64,000 nt of DNA from Streptococcus viridans (GTDB taxonomy: Bacteria; Bacillota; Bacilli; Lactobacillales; Streptococcaceae): the NCBI RefSeq assembly GCF_900636365.1, contig NZ_LR134266.1, forward strand, positions 1,934,576 through 1,998,575, read 5' to 3'. Below are positions 49,668 to 60,906 of the stretch, piece after piece; within the stretch, counting starts at the first letter, position 1; each line of letters starts with the position of its first letter. Made by a program: the position numbers and the translations under genes. The notes beneath the pieces are model-generated. The model saw only the letters and a program-made list of their open reading frames with translations. It searched no databases and was not told where the DNA came from.

Positions 49668-50756
49668 ATGTGGCTTAAATCCATACACATTCAGAAATTT
49701 CGAAATTACAAAGAAGTAAATCTTCAATTCCACTCTCGTTTGAATATTTTCTTAGGCCAAAATGCTCAAGGAAAAACCAATCTCCTCGAATCCATCTACT
49801 TTTTAGCCTTGACCCGCAGCCATCGGACCCGTTCCGATAAAGATCTAATTCATTTTCAAGAGGAACAATTTACTGTTTCAGGGGTCCTAGAAAAAAAGAC
49901 CGGCTCAATCCCTTTAGAAATTTCTTTATCCTCAAAAGGACGAGTCACTAAAGTAAACCACTTAAAACAAAGCAAGTTATCAACCTATATCGGTAACATG
50001 AATGTGGTTCTCTTTGCTCCAGAGGATTTACAACTTGTTAAAGGCTCACCCGCTCTTCGCCGCAAGTTTATTGATATTGATTTAGGCCAGATGAAACCTG
50101 TCTATCTATCGGATTTAACAGCTTATCATCATGTTTTAAAGCAGCGAAACAGTTACTTAAAAACATCCAACACAGTAGACCCAACCTTTTTAGATGTTTT
50201 GGATGAGCAATTAGCAGATTATGGTAGCCGGGTCTGCATCCATCGGAAAGATTTTCTTAAAAAATTAGAAGACTTTGGGCAAGAGAAACATTTTGAAATT
50301 TCCAATCAAACTGAAAAACTATCTATTCGGTATGATTCCTCCATTCCTTTTCAAGATGAGGAGACACTTCGCCAAACCTTTATCACCTTGCTTCGAGAAA
50401 ATCGGACAAAAGATCTCATCAAAAAAACAACCAGTGTTGGTCCTCACCGAGATGACATTAGCTTTTACATCAATGATATGAATGCGACTTTTGGTAGCCA
50501 AGGGCAGCACCGCAGTGTTGTTCTTTCCTTAAAATTGGCAGAGATTTCATTAATTGAATCCTTGACAAATGAAAAGCCGATTTTACTCTTAGACGATGTT
50601 ATGAGTGAACTTGACAACAATCGTCAACTACATTTACTAGAAGTTATCTCTCGTGACATCCAAACGTTTATTACAACTACAACTCTAGACCACCTAAAAG
50701 ACTTGCCTGAGGACTTAAAAATCTTCAATATCCAATCAGGTCAAGTTGACGAATAA
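49668..50756 (+). CDS. recF: DNA replication and repair protein RecF
   Basis: SMC-like ATPase that assists RecA loading at gaps. 362 aa with Walker [16 protein letters not shown] (about residue 30), signature-like [17 protein letters not shown] and Walker [13 protein letters not shown]. Here recF is separated from dnaA by about 13 kb. Confidence 0.97.
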   Translation: MWLKSIHIQKFRNYKEVNLQFHSRLNIFLGQNAQGKTNLLESIYFLALTRSHRTRSDKDLIHFQEEQFTVSGVLEKKTGSIPLEISLSSKGRVTKVNHLKQSKLSTYIGNMNVVLFAPEDLQLVKGSPALRRKFIDIDLGQMKPVYLSDLTAYHHVLKQRNSYLKTSNTVDPTFLDVLDEQLADYGSRVCIHRKDFLKKLEDFGQEKHFEISNQTEKLSIRYDSSIPFQDEETLRQTFITLLRENRTKDLIKKTTSVGPHRDDISFYINDMNATFGSQGQHRSVVLSLKLAEISLIESLTNEKPILLLDDVMSELDNNRQLHLLEVISRDIQTFITTTTLDHLKDLPEDLKIFNIQSGQVDE

Positions 50757-50761
50757 TTAAC

Positions 50762-50791
50762 AAAGTTGTCAATTTTGATTGACAACTTTTT
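50762..50791 (+). terminator. recF terminator
   Basis: AAAGTTGTCAAT/ATTGACAACTTT with a TTTG loop, followed by TTTTG. Confidence 0.82.
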
Positions 50792-50798
50792 GACACAA

Positions 50799-50832
50799 TA
50801 AAAGTGTGAAATCATAAGATTTCACACTTTTA
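50799..50832. terminator. guaB terminator
   Basis: TAAAAGTGTGAAATC and its exact complement with a 4-nt loop; T-rich on both flanks, so it can serve convergent recF and guaB. Confidence 0.82.
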
Positions 50833-50837
50833 TTTTT

Positions 50838-52404
<1,567 letters not shown>

Positions 52405-52424
52405 TCATTTGTACAATATTTCAA

Positions 52425-52449
52425 AAAGAGGTGTTGGAACCTCTTTTGA
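52425..52449 (-). terminator. trpS terminator
   Basis: AAAAGAGGT/ACCTCTTTT stem with a TTCCAAC-type loop and T-run on the minus strand, downstream of trpS. Confidence 0.75.
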
Positions 52450-52486
52450 ATCAGTTATTTTATTGGATCATCTCAAAATCAAGAGC

Positions 52487-53512
52487 TTACTTGAAATAGT
52501 TTAATCCCATAGCAGATTTGACTTGATCAAGCGTTTCTGCTGCAACCGAACGGGCTACTTCACTACCTTTTTGAAGCATATCATAAACTTGTCCCATATC
52601 TTTAGCAAATTCAATCCGTCGTTCGCGAATAGGTCCCAACTCTCTTTCAAGAATCTCTAACAAATAGCGTTTGGTTTTAACATCTCCTAAACCACCCCGT
52701 TGGTAATGGTCTTTCATTTCTTGAATGGTCGCTTGATCTTCTTCTTTTCCAAACACATCCAAATAATGGAAAACCATATTTCCTTCGATTTTCCCTGGAT
52801 CTTCGACACGAATATGCTCAGGATCTGTATACATACTCATGACCTTTTTCTTCAAGGTGTCCATATCATCGGCTAAATAAATACCATTTCCAAGAGATTT
52901 AGACATCTTAGCATTCCCATCCAAGCCAGGCAAACGACCCGCGGCCTCATTTTCTGGGAAAATTCCTTCCGGTTCAACCAAAACATCGCAATGATACGCA
53001 TGATTAAAAGAACGAACAATTTCACGAGTTTGCTCAATCATGGGCTTTTGATCAGTTCCAACAGGCACGAGATTGGCTTTAAAAGCGGTAATATCTGCAG
53101 CTTGGGAAACAGGATAAACCAAGAAACCAGATGGAATAGACTCTCCGAATCCTTTTTGGGCAATTTCTGTCTTAACGGTTGGGTTTCGTTCCAAACGTGA
53201 AACAGAGACCAAATTCATGTAATACATGGTCAATTCCGCTAGCTCAGGGATTTGACTTTGAATAAAAATAGTTGATTTCTTTGGATCTAAACCAGCTGCT
53301 AAATAATCTAGAGCAACATTTCCAATAGACTCAACAATGGTTTGTGGATCTTTAGCATGATCCGTTAGGGCTTGCTGATCGGCTAAAAAGACAAACATCT
53401 GGTACTTGTCTTCATTTTGCATAAGAACTCGATTCTTCAACGAACCGACATAGTGTCCAATATGGAGTTTCCCAGTTGGGCGATCTCCAGTTAAAATAAT
53501 CGGCTTGGTCAT
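52487..53512 (-). CDS. trpS: Tryptophanyl-tRNA synthetase
   Basis: 341 aa from the ATG at 53512 (GGGAGG upstream; longer frame rejected because it enters the T-box antiterminator/terminator). Class I signatures [13 protein letters not shown] and KMSKS. Regulated by the Trp T-box leader directly upstream. Confidence 0.97.
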   Translation of the reverse strand: MTKPIILTGDRPTGKLHIGHYVGSLKNRVLMQNEDKYQMFVFLADQQALTDHAKDPQTIVESIGNVALDYLAAGLDPKKSTIFIQSQIPELAELTMYYMNLVSVSRLERNPTVKTEIAQKGFGESIPSGFLVYPVSQAADITAFKANLVPVGTDQKPMIEQTREIVRSFNHAYHCDVLVEPEGIFPENEAAGRLPGLDGNAKMSKSLGNGIYLADDMDTLKKKVMSMYTDPEHIRVEDPGKIEGNMVFHYLDVFGKEEDQATIQEMKDHYQRGGLGDVKTKRYLLEILERELGPIRERRIEFAKDMGQVYDMLQKGSEVARSVAAETLDQVKSAMGLNYFK

Positions 53513-53777
53513 TTTTCTTCCTCCCTGAAGTACAAAATAAAAGCCCACGCATAGCAAAAACTATGCGAGGGCGTCTGAGACACGGTGCCACCTCACTTAG
53601 AACAGCATATGCTGTTCTCTCTGACTCATCACAAATGAGTTGCACATAAGGCCTGCTAGCCGAATCTCTATTGGTTAAGATTCTATTTGAACATCAGTCC
53701 ATTTCATTCTGTTTCGTTGCTTATTTTCAGCAACCATAAGCTCTCTAAAAAACGAATACAGATTACTCTTCTGATTG
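53513..53777 (-). promoter_or_regulatory. Tryptophan T-box leader of trpS
   Basis: Minus-strand leader with the T-box sequence GAGGTGGCACCGTG (53596-53583). An intrinsic terminator follows, CGCATAG/CTATGCG extended by GCCC/GGGC with T-run (53572-53536). A stem I carries a UGG specifier at 53701-53699 (context GAAATGGACTGATG). Uncharged tRNA-Trp should favour antitermination. Confidence 0.9.
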
Positions 53778-53783
53778 CTTTTC

Positions 53784-53812
53784 ATTATATAATGACATCA
53801 AAGGAAAGTCAA
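53784..53812 (-). promoter_or_regulatory. trpS promoter
   Basis: TTGACT (53812-53807), 17-bp spacer, TATAAT (53789-53784) on the minus strand; transcription would start at the left end of the T-box leader. Confidence 0.8.
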
Positions 53813-53868
53813 GCTCTTCAACCTTTTCTACAGACTAAATGACTTCCTCCAATGTATAAGGGTATTCA

Positions 53869-53897
53869 TTGAAAAATCAAGCGTTTTCTAGTAAAAT
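53869..53897 (+). promoter_or_regulatory. ABC-F gene promoter
   Basis: TTGAAA (53869-53874), 17-bp spacer, TAAAAT (53892-53897). Confidence 0.65.
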
Positions 53898-53932
53898 AGG
53901 CTTATATAGACAGAAAAAGAGGAGAACAATAC

Positions 53933-55555
53933 GTGCTAACAGTTACAGACGTCTCACTACGTTTTAGTGATCGTAAACTTTTTGATGATGTCAACATCAA
54001 ATTTACAGAAGGAAATACCTATGGTTTGATTGGGGCCAATGGTGCTGGAAAATCAACCTTTTTAAAAATCTTAGCTGGGGATATTGAACCGACAACTGGT
54101 CATATTTCTCTTGGACCAGACGAACGTCTTTCTGTTCTTCGTCAAAATCACTTTGACTACGAAGATGAGCGTGCCATTGATGTCGTTATCATGGGAAATG
54201 AAAAACTTTATAGCATCATGAAGGAAAAAGATGCTATCTATATGAAGGAAGATTTTTCAGATGAAGACGGTGTCCGCGCAGCAGAACTTGAAGGAGAATT
54301 CGCTGAACTAGGTGGTTGGGAAGCGGAAAGTGAAGCTTCACAACTCCTCCAAAATCTGAATATTCCAGAAGAGCTCCACTACCAAAATATGAGTGAACTA
54401 GCAAATGGAGATAAAGTGAAAGTCCTCCTAGCCAAAGCTCTCTTTGGTAAACCAGACGTCCTTCTTTTGGACGAGCCGACCAACGGTCTTGATATTCAAT
54501 CTATTACCTGGTTAGAAGATTTCTTGATTGATTTCGAGAATACCGTTATCGTTGTATCCCACGACCGTCACTTCTTGAATAAAGTATGTACCCACATGGC
54601 CGACCTAGACTTTGGAAAAATCAAACTCTATGTTGGTAACTATGATTTCTGGAAAGAATCATCTGAGCTAGCTGCCAAGTTGTTAGCAGACCGGAATGCC
54701 AAAGCAGAAGAAAAAATCAAACAATTACAAGAATTTGTGGCTCGTTTCTCTGCTAATGCGTCAAAATCAAAACAGGCAACTTCGCGTAAAAAGATGCTTG
54801 ACAAGATTCAGTTAGAAGAAATTGTCCCATCTAGCCGAAAATACCCATTTATCAGCTTTAAAGCGGAGCGAGAAATTGGGAATGATCTGTTGACAGTAGA
54901 GAACTTATCTGTAAAGATTGACGGTGAAACTATTCTTGACAACATCAGCTTCATCTTACGTCCAGGTGACAAGACAGCTCTTATCGGACAAAACGACATC
55001 CAAACAACTGCCTTGATCCGCGCTATTATGGGTGAAATCGAATATGAAGGAACTGTCAAGTGGGGAGTTACAACGAGTCGCTCTTACTTACCAAAAGACA
55101 ATTCAGCTGACTTTGCAGGTGGCGAGTCAATTCTTGACTGGCTCCGTCAATTCGCAAGTAAAGAAGAAGATGACAATACCTTCCTTCGTGGTTTCCTCGG
55201 ACGCATGCTCTTTTCTGGAGACGAGGTTAACAAGCCTGTCAACGTCTTGTCAGGGGGAGAAAAAGTGCGCGTGATGCTTTCAAAACTCATGCTTTTGAAG
55301 TCAAACGTTCTTGTACTTGACGATCCTACAAATCACTTGGATTTGGAATCTATTTCAAGCTTGAACGATGGATTGAAAAACTTCAAAGAATCGATTATCT
55401 TTGCCAGTCACGACCATGAGTTTATTCAAACTCTTGCCAACCATATCATTGTTCTTTCAAAAAATGGTGTCATTGACCGGATTGATGAAACCTATGATGA
55501 ATTCTTAGAAAACCAAGAAGTTCAAGCAAAAGTTAAAGAACTTTGGAAAGACTAA
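53933..55555 (+). CDS. ABC-F family ATPase
   Basis: 540 aa cytosolic ATPase without membrane domains, likely acting on ribosomes. Two nucleotide-binding domains: the first with GANGAGKSTFLKIL, LLLDEPTNGLD and a linker of basic coiled coil (KAEEKIKQLQEFVARFSANASKSKQATSRKKM). The second has a divergent Walker A (GQNDIQTTALIRA) but an intact SGGEKVRVMLSKL and VLVLDDPTNHLD. YbiT-like subgroup. Start is GTG at 53933 with AGAGGAG 8 nt upstream. Confidence 0.9.
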   Translation: MLTVTDVSLRFSDRKLFDDVNIKFTEGNTYGLIGANGAGKSTFLKILAGDIEPTTGHISLGPDERLSVLRQNHFDYEDERAIDVVIMGNEKLYSIMKEKDAIYMKEDFSDEDGVRAAELEGEFAELGGWEAESEASQLLQNLNIPEELHYQNMSELANGDKVKVLLAKALFGKPDVLLLDEPTNGLDIQSITWLEDFLIDFENTVIVVSHDRHFLNKVCTHMADLDFGKIKLYVGNYDFWKESSELAAKLLADRNAKAEEKIKQLQEFVARFSANASKSKQATSRKKMLDKIQLEEIVPSSRKYPFISFKAEREIGNDLLTVENLSVKIDGETILDNISFILRPGDKTALIGQNDIQTTALIRAIMGEIEYEGTVKWGVTTSRSYLPKDNSADFAGGESILDWLRQFASKEEDDNTFLRGFLGRMLFSGDEVNKPVNVLSGGEKVRVMLSKLMLLKSNVLVLDDPTNHLDLESISSLNDGLKNFKESIIFASHDHEFIQTLANHIIVLSKNGVIDRIDETYDEFLENQEVQAKVKELWKD

Positions 55556-55578
55556 GAAATCACTCCAAAGAATCAAAA

Positions 55579-55602
55579 ACCCTGAAACCCTTGTTTCAGG
55601 GT
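55579..55602 (+). terminator. Terminator after the ABC-F gene
   Basis: ACCCTGAAAC/GTTTCAGGGT with a 4-nt loop then CTTTC. It lies between the ABC-F stop and the next gene start, so the yfhO-like gene depends on read-through or an unseen promoter. Confidence 0.75.
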
Positions 55603-55617
55603 CTTTCAATAGACTAT

Positions 55618-58206
55618 ATGAAATTTAAAAAATATCTATCACACCCCATCATTGTTTACTTTACAGCTTTTTTACTTCCCTTTACAATCTTATTTTTCGT
55701 CTATCTCAGTCAGGGTATTTATTGGGGGAGTGAAACTTCTCCTTTATTAGGTGATGGCTTTCATCAATACGTTATTTTCGACGTTACCTTACGAAATATT
55801 TTACACGGAACCGACAGCCTCCTTTACAGCTTTACAAGTGGACTCGGCTTAAATTTTTACGCTCTTTCCAGCTATTACTTAGGAAGTTTTCTATCTCCCT
55901 TTGTCTTCTTCTTTGACAGTTTATCCATGGTTGATTCCGTCTATCTCTTTACACTGATAAAAATAGGCTTGATTGGGTTGTCAACTTATTATTCCATTAA
56001 GGGAATCTATCCTAAACTCCAGCAATTCTTGATTCTTTCACTGTCAACTTTGTTTGCGTTAATGAGTTTCTCCATCAGTCAGATTGAAATCAAAACCTGG
56101 CTCGATGTCTTCATTTTAGCTCCGCTCATTCTCTTAGGTTTACACCGTTTGATGATTCAAAAGAAGCGCGTTCTCTACTTTACAAGCTTGACTATCCTCT
56201 TCATCCAAAATTATTATTTTGGATTTATGATGGCTCTTTTCTTAACTTTATGGTATTTTACTCAGCTTTCCTGGGACTTTAAAGAAAGAAAATCTTCTTT
56301 CTTAGACTTTACAATTGTGTCAATTTTAGCAGGAGTTACTAGCTTGATCATGATTTACCCCACCATATTGGATTTACGAACTCATGGGGAAAATTTTACA
56401 AAGATTACAAGAACCTTTACAGAAAATAGTTGGTACTTAGACGTTTTTGCAAAGAATTTAATTGGTAGTTTTGATACAACAAAATATGGGGCTATCCCTA
56501 TGATCTATGTTGGTCTATTTCCATTCTTACTTGCCTTTCTATTTTTCTTTGTCAAATCGATTCGGTTTCACGTGAAACTAGCATATTTGACCTTATTAGT
56601 CATTCTTATTGCAAGTTTCTATTTACAAGCTTTGGATTTATTCTGGCAGGGAATGCATGCTCCTAATATGTTTCTTCACCGTTATGCCTGGCTCTTTTCA
56701 TTGACTATTTTGTTCATGGCAGCAGAGGTCCTCAATCGGATAAAAGAAATCAATTGGCAACGACTCTGCCTAGCTGTTAGTTTGCTTAGTATTGGTTTTA
56801 TCCTCACCTTTCTCTATCGCAAGCACTATCCTTTCTTGACAAGCAGTCATTATGTATTGACACTAGAATTTCTTCTTGTATTCTTTACTGTGACACTTGC
56901 CTTTACAGTTCGTAAACTTTCTCATCCCATTTTTTCTGCTGTTATTCTTTTCTTCTGTTTGTTTGAAATTAGTATAAACAGCTATTATCAGATCGATGGG
57001 ATTGCAAATGAATGGGTATTTGCAGCTCGTTCTTCTTACCAAGGAAAGATTCCAGCAATTGATAAATTGACATCAAGTTTACAGGATGATCAAGAATTTT
57101 ACCGAACAGAGATTCTCCAACCTCAAACAGGTAATGACAGCATGAAATACAATTTTAGAGGGATCTCCCAGTTTTCATCTGTCAGAAATACAGATACCAG
57201 TTCGACCCTAGATAAACTCGGTTTTAAATCAGATGGAACCAACTTGAACTTGCGCTATCAAAACAATACTTTACTAATGGACAGTCTGTTCGGGATCAAA
57301 TACAATATTTCAGATAGGAATCCTCAAAAGTTTGCTTTTCATAAATTGGAAACGCAAGGAAATCAGACTTTGTATCAAAATGAAAAAGCTCTTTCACTAG
57401 CATTTTTAACCGCAAGTCCCTACAAGGATATCCAATTTTCTAATCTAACCTTGGATAACCAAAAGAACTTTCTCAATCATCTAACGGGTCAATCGTTGAC
57501 TTACTATCAGCGATTACATCCACTGAAAACTGGTGCAGATGATCCTTCTCAAGGTCCTCAGAAAGCTAAAGTTGAAGCAGATAGTTTTCTGACCTATGCC
57601 AGTATCGAATATGAGCTCTACATTCAAAACGATAGTCAACTTTACGTGAACCTTCCTTCTTTAGAATTTGAAAATGAAGATTATACAGATGTTGAGATCA
57701 TTACGAATGGCCAAGTCAACCGCTATACAACAGACAATGTATTTCCATTCTTCACCATTGGTCACTTTACAGCAGGAGAAACTGTTAAGGTTCGAATTGC
57801 CTTCCCTGAAAATTCTACAGTAACCTTCCAAAATCCAGAATTTTTTGCTTTGAACCTTCAAGCCTACCAGGAAGCCTTTGAAAGGTTGCACCAACAAGAA
57901 GTTCATGTGCAAACCAAAGGAAATACCGTCACTGCAGATTTTACAACAGACCACCATACAAGTCTCTTTTTCACCCTTCCTTATGATAAAGGGTGGACAG
58001 CGACGATTAATGATCAACCTGTCCCTATTCGAAGGGTTCAAAAAGGATTTATGGCTGTTGATGTCCCTAAAGGAAAAGGACAGGTTGTTCTACAGTTCAT
58101 ACCACATGGGTTAAAAGAAGGAACCATCGCTTTCCTACTCGGAATTCTTTCCTTCGCTTGCTACAATGCTATTCGAAATAAATCTCAATCCTCAAAAAAT
58201 CAGTAA
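55618..58206 (+). CDS. YfhO-family membrane protein
   Basis: 862 aa. About a dozen hydrophobic helices to residue 470 in a GT-C-like arrangement (TSPLLGDGFHQYVIFDVTLRNILHG near the start), a large extracytoplasmic domain (about residues 475-835) and one last helix. YfhO-type proteins are linked to glycosylation of lipoteichoic acid or related polymers. Start MKFKKYLSHP has no good RBS; a TTG start further upstream would overlap the ABC-F gene. A parS core lies in the coding sequence at 56564-56579. Confidence 0.85.
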   Translation: MKFKKYLSHPIIVYFTAFLLPFTILFFVYLSQGIYWGSETSPLLGDGFHQYVIFDVTLRNILHGTDSLLYSFTSGLGLNFYALSSYYLGSFLSPFVFFFDSLSMVDSVYLFTLIKIGLIGLSTYYSIKGIYPKLQQFLILSLSTLFALMSFSISQIEIKTWLDVFILAPLILLGLHRLMIQKKRVLYFTSLTILFIQNYYFGFMMALFLTLWYFTQLSWDFKERKSSFLDFTIVSILAGVTSLIMIYPTILDLRTHGENFTKITRTFTENSWYLDVFAKNLIGSFDTTKYGAIPMIYVGLFPFLLAFLFFFVKSIRFHVKLAYLTLLVILIASFYLQALDLFWQGMHAPNMFLHRYAWLFSLTILFMAAEVLNRIKEINWQRLCLAVSLLSIGFILTFLYRKHYPFLTSSHYVLTLEFLLVFFTVTLAFTVRKLSHPIFSAVILFFCLFEISINSYYQIDGIANEWVFAARSSYQGKIPAIDKLTSSLQDDQEFYRTEILQPQTGNDSMKYNFRGISQFSSVRNTDTSSTLDKLGFKSDGTNLNLRYQNNTLLMDSLFGIKYNISDRNPQKFAFHKLETQGNQTLYQNEKALSLAFLTASPYKDIQFSNLTLDNQKNFLNHLTGQSLTYYQRLHPLKTGADDPSQGPQKAKVEADSFLTYASIEYELYIQNDSQLYVNLPSLEFENEDYTDVEIITNGQVNRYTTDNVFPFFTIGHFTAGETVKVRIAFPENSTVTFQNPEFFALNLQAYQEAFERLHQQEVHVQTKGNTVTADFTTDHHTSLFFTLPYDKGWTATINDQPVPIRRVQKGFMAVDVPKGKGQVVLQFIPHGLKEGTIAFLLGILSFACYNAIRNKSQSSKNQ
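56564..56579. promoter_or_regulatory. parS site inside the yfhO-like gene
   Basis: GGTTTCACGTGAAACT holds the perfect 14-bp GTTTCACGTGAAAC core of parS, 7.5 kb from oriC and about 2 kb from comE. Confidence 0.85.
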
Positions 58207-58218
58207 ATTTGCATCATA

Positions 58219-58252
58219 AAGAGCCCCTTCAGTTGGAAGGGGCTCTTATTTT
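58219..58252 (+). terminator. Terminator of the yfhO-like gene
   Basis: AAGAGCCCCTTC/GAAGGGGCTCTT, 12-bp perfect stem, AGTTG loop, then ATTTTAT. Confidence 0.88.
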
Positions 58253-58256
58253 ATAC

Positions 58257-58280
58257 AAAAAAAGCATCCCTTAGGATGCT
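58257..58280 (-). terminator. Terminator of the comCDE-tRNA transcript
   Basis: On the minus strand AGCATCC, a 4-nt loop, GGATGCT and then seven T residues, just beyond tRNA-Asn. Confidence 0.85.
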
Positions 58281-58287
58281 AGTTTAG

Positions 58288-58361
58288 CTCCGCCAGTAGG
58301 ACTCGAACCTACGACATCATGATTAACAGTCATGCGCTACTACCAACTGAGCTATGGCGGA
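58288..58361 (-). tRNA. tRNA-Asn (anticodon GTT)
   Basis: 74 nt cloverleaf: acceptor TCCGCCA/TGGCGGA, D-loop TAGCTCAGTTGGTAG, anticodon loop CTGTTAA, T-arm GTAGGTTCGAGTCCTAC. CCA is not encoded. Confidence 0.96.
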
Positions 58362-58369
58362 ATGAGATA

Positions 58370-58441
58370 TAGTCCGTACGGGATTCGAACCCGTGTTACC
58401 GCCGTGAAAAGGCGGTGTCTTAACCCCTTGACCAACGGACC
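58370..58441 (-). tRNA. tRNA-Glu (anticodon TTC)
   Basis: 72 nt: acceptor GGTCCGT/ACGGACT, anticodon loop CTTTTCAC within CGCC/GGCG, T-arm ACGGGTTCGAATCCCGT. 8 bp upstream of tRNA-Asn and downstream of comE. Confidence 0.96.
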
Positions 58442-58488
58442 ATGTCATTAACAGAACATATCCCATTATACCATCGATTCAAAAATTG

Positions 58489-59241
58489 TCAAGCCTTTTT
58501 CTGTATTTTATTTAATAATTCTTCGACCCTTTTCACCTGTGTACGAGAAACAGGGCAAGTTGTCTCCTCTTCTAACATCAAGAGTCTCTTGCGACGATCA
58601 AAACTGACAATCATTCTTTGATTCACTAGATAAGACTGATTAGGACTGAAGAAATGATTGTCCACATCTTTTTCAAGTATATCCTTGATAGTCCCTAAAA
58701 ATTCCTTTTGAAAATTCTTTCCAACAAGTCGCAATTTGTGGGAAACTCCAGTTGTTTCAATGTACAATATATCTCGATATGGCACTCGAATTTCCATATT
58801 TTTGAAACTATACTCAAAGAAATCAACGATATTTTTATTTTCAATCACATTCTTCTTCAAGTAAAGAATGCATTCTCGAATTTTTTCTTTAAACAAGTTT
58901 TCATTCAAGGTTTTTTCAATAAATTCAAGAGCTGATACCTTGTAACGATAAGTAATGGTAGCAAATTCCGATTTCGTCGTAATAAAGGCAATGATGGCAA
59001 AAGGATTGACCTCGCGAATCATTTGAGCTGCCTTGATGCCAGCTTTTTCATCCCCTTTGATATCAATATCAAGGAAGAAAAGCTGATGAAAATCACCATT
59101 GGTTAGGTATTCCTTTAATTCAGTTATTTTACTGGTGGAAACAATATTTAATCGTAGTCCTTCCTCCTCAGCGATAGCTTTCACATGTTTCTCTACTCGA
59201 ACTTGTTGAGAAATTTCGTCCTCTAGCAATACAATATTCAT
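58489..59241 (-). CDS. comE: Competence response regulator ComE
   Basis: Activates early competence genes, among them comCDE and comAB. 250 aa: receiver domain with phospho-acceptor Asp58 (FHQLFFLDIDIKG), Thr/Lys switch in FITTKSEF, and a C-terminal LytTR DNA-binding domain (ILYIETTGVSHKLRLVGKNF... FFSPNQSYLVNQ). Directly follows comD with no gap. Confidence 0.96.
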   Translation of the reverse strand: MNIVLLEDEISQQVRVEKHVKAIAEEEGLRLNIVSTSKITELKEYLTNGDFHQLFFLDIDIKGDEKAGIKAAQMIREVNPFAIIAFITTKSEFATITYRYKVSALEFIEKTLNENLFKEKIRECILYLKKNVIENKNIVDFFEYSFKNMEIRVPYRDILYIETTGVSHKLRLVGKNFQKEFLGTIKDILEKDVDNHFFSPNQSYLVNQRMIVSFDRRKRLLMLEEETTCPVSRTQVKRVEELLNKIQKKA

Positions 59242-60561
59242 CTATCTTCCTTTCTCTCCAATAACTAAGCTCTGCGTAAATTTTCCATTGATCAATTCTG
59301 TCTCTAGAAAAATAGCAGCATATTCTCCAATAAGCTCTTTTACAATCGCAAGGCCCATTCCTCTACGATCCCCTTTAGTTGAAAATCCCTTTTCATAGAG
59401 CTTGTTCCAATTAATCGGTTCATCAGAAATAGAGTTCTTTATGATCAGATGCACTCCATTTGGCATATTAAAAACCGCTATTTGAACTTCTTTTTCTTGA
59501 CTCATCTTAGCTGCTTCAATAGCATTATTGACTAAAATTCCGACGGTTCGTACAAGATCCAATAATCTCATGGGAACCTTTTCAATAACGTCTTCTGTTT
59601 CAAAAGTTAGTTTGACACCCATTTCCTCTGCATAGATCCATCCCCTACTTAGGATGCTTCTCAAAGCAGAATCTCGAATATTTCCTAGGTCAAATCCTGT
59701 ATATTCTTCTTTTTGGAGTTGGCCGTAGCATTCTTCAAGAACATCTCTTTGAATTCGTTTAATATCCTCAATATTTTCTTCCTCAATCGCTAAATTTAAG
59801 GAAGTGATAATATTGCCAAAATCATGACGAAAACCTTTTAATTCTAAATAGAGGCCTTGAATTTTATTCATATACTGCTCCATTTGGCGCTGTTCAAACC
59901 TCTTTTGCTTCAACTCCATTTTCTTTTCATAACGATCTCGAACCGTCTTCATTTGAACCATGGTTCCGATAAAGATCAAGAAACAAATCGTTGCTACCAT
60001 ACTACCAAAACTATTGAAATGACCAATATCACTTATCCAATGAGAAGCATTCAATACTAAGGTTAAAATAAGATAACTAACAATCAATTCCTGAACAAAT
60101 TTCTTAAAAACCCGCTCTTTAAAATAAAGAAGATTCACTTCGAGAGTTGTTAATATCTTCATAATTAAAATAAGTGAAATAATTCGGATAGTTAAAAAAT
60201 AATAGTCAGAGTATTGGTGAATCATACTATCGCCAAAAACAGAAGAAGTGATTACAGATAAAAATGTATCTGTACTTTCAACTGCTAGATAAATGATGAA
60301 TGAGTAAAGACCCGCTATCTGACGTTGAAGATTACAAATAAAATAGTAATAAAGATACAGAAATAGTGGCCATAGACACAACATTAGATAATCAATATTT
60401 AAATCAAAGTAATCTAAGAACATTGTAGTCACAAATACAACAATAATTCCTAATCCTAAAATAAAACTATGACTGTACTTGTTAAGCTTTTGATCAATTT
60501 TTAAAAAAGATAAAATAATTATAAAAACTGTTAATAATAAAACTAGCGTATTTAGAAACAT
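59242..60561 (-). CDS. comD: Competence pheromone receptor kinase ComD
   Basis: 439 aa. Six or seven membrane helices in the first 205 residues bind the pheromone. The cytosolic kinase of the HPK10 group has phospho-acceptor His246 in LKGFRHDFGNIITSL, an N-box ILVNNAIEAAK and G-box GDRRGMGLAIVKEL. ATG overlaps the comC stop by one base (TGATG). Confidence 0.96.
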   Translation of the reverse strand: MFLNTLVLLLTVFIIILSFLKIDQKLNKYSHSFILGLGIIVVFVTTMFLDYFDLNIDYLMLCLWPLFLYLYYYFICNLQRQIAGLYSFIIYLAVESTDTFLSVITSSVFGDSMIHQYSDYYFLTIRIISLILIMKILTTLEVNLLYFKERVFKKFVQELIVSYLILTLVLNASHWISDIGHFNSFGSMVATICFLIFIGTMVQMKTVRDRYEKKMELKQKRFEQRQMEQYMNKIQGLYLELKGFRHDFGNIITSLNLAIEEENIEDIKRIQRDVLEECYGQLQKEEYTGFDLGNIRDSALRSILSRGWIYAEEMGVKLTFETEDVIEKVPMRLLDLVRTVGILVNNAIEAAKMSQEKEVQIAVFNMPNGVHLIIKNSISDEPINWNKLYEKGFSTKGDRRGMGLAIVKELIGEYAAIFLETELINGKFTQSLVIGEKGR

Positions 60562-60704
60562 CAGTTTCCTCTCTTACCAAAAATATTTCCAATTAATTCA
60601 GATAAATTATTCTTTCTCCGTATATCCCCTCCACAAATTTGCTGCAGTTCTTTTTCTGTAAGAACTTTAAATGCCTTAGAAACTGTTGATGGATTGTTTT
60701 TCAT
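60561..60704 (-). CDS. comC: Competence-stimulating peptide precursor
   Basis: 47 codons too short for routine gene calling. Leader MKNNPSTVSKAFKVLTEKEL ends in QQICGG, the double-glycine site cut by ComA. The 21-residue mature peptide begins DIRRKNN and ends FGKRGN: acidic first residue, basic ends and a hydrophobic middle (LIGNIF), as in other mitis-group pheromones, but not one I recognise. AAGGAG lies 9 nt before the ATG; overlaps comD. Confidence 0.93.
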   Translation of the reverse strand: MKNNPSTVSKAFKVLTEKELQQICGGDIRRKNNLSELIGNIFGKRGN

Positions 60705-60798
60705 AAAAAAATCTCCTTATAATTTATTTGATCATTAAATTATTAAATTTAAAATACATAAATTTTAGTAAAAAATCAAAGACTTTTTTAACATTTCC

Positions 60799-60831
60799 GC
60801 TATTTGGTTCATTTTTACAGCTATTTGGTAC
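60799..60831 (-). promoter_or_regulatory. ComE-type direct repeat upstream of comC
   Basis: Plus-strand reading GCTATTTGGTTC (60799-60810) and GCTATTTGGTAC (60820-60831), 21 bp apart, matching the pair before comA. The sequence between it and comC (60705-60798) is an AT-rich leader. Confidence 0.82.
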
Positions 60832-60906
60832 GAAAAATCTAGTTTTTGCAATTTTTTTATCCCATCTGTTTAGAAAAACTCTAGTTTTTTAAAAAACTAA
60901 GTAATA

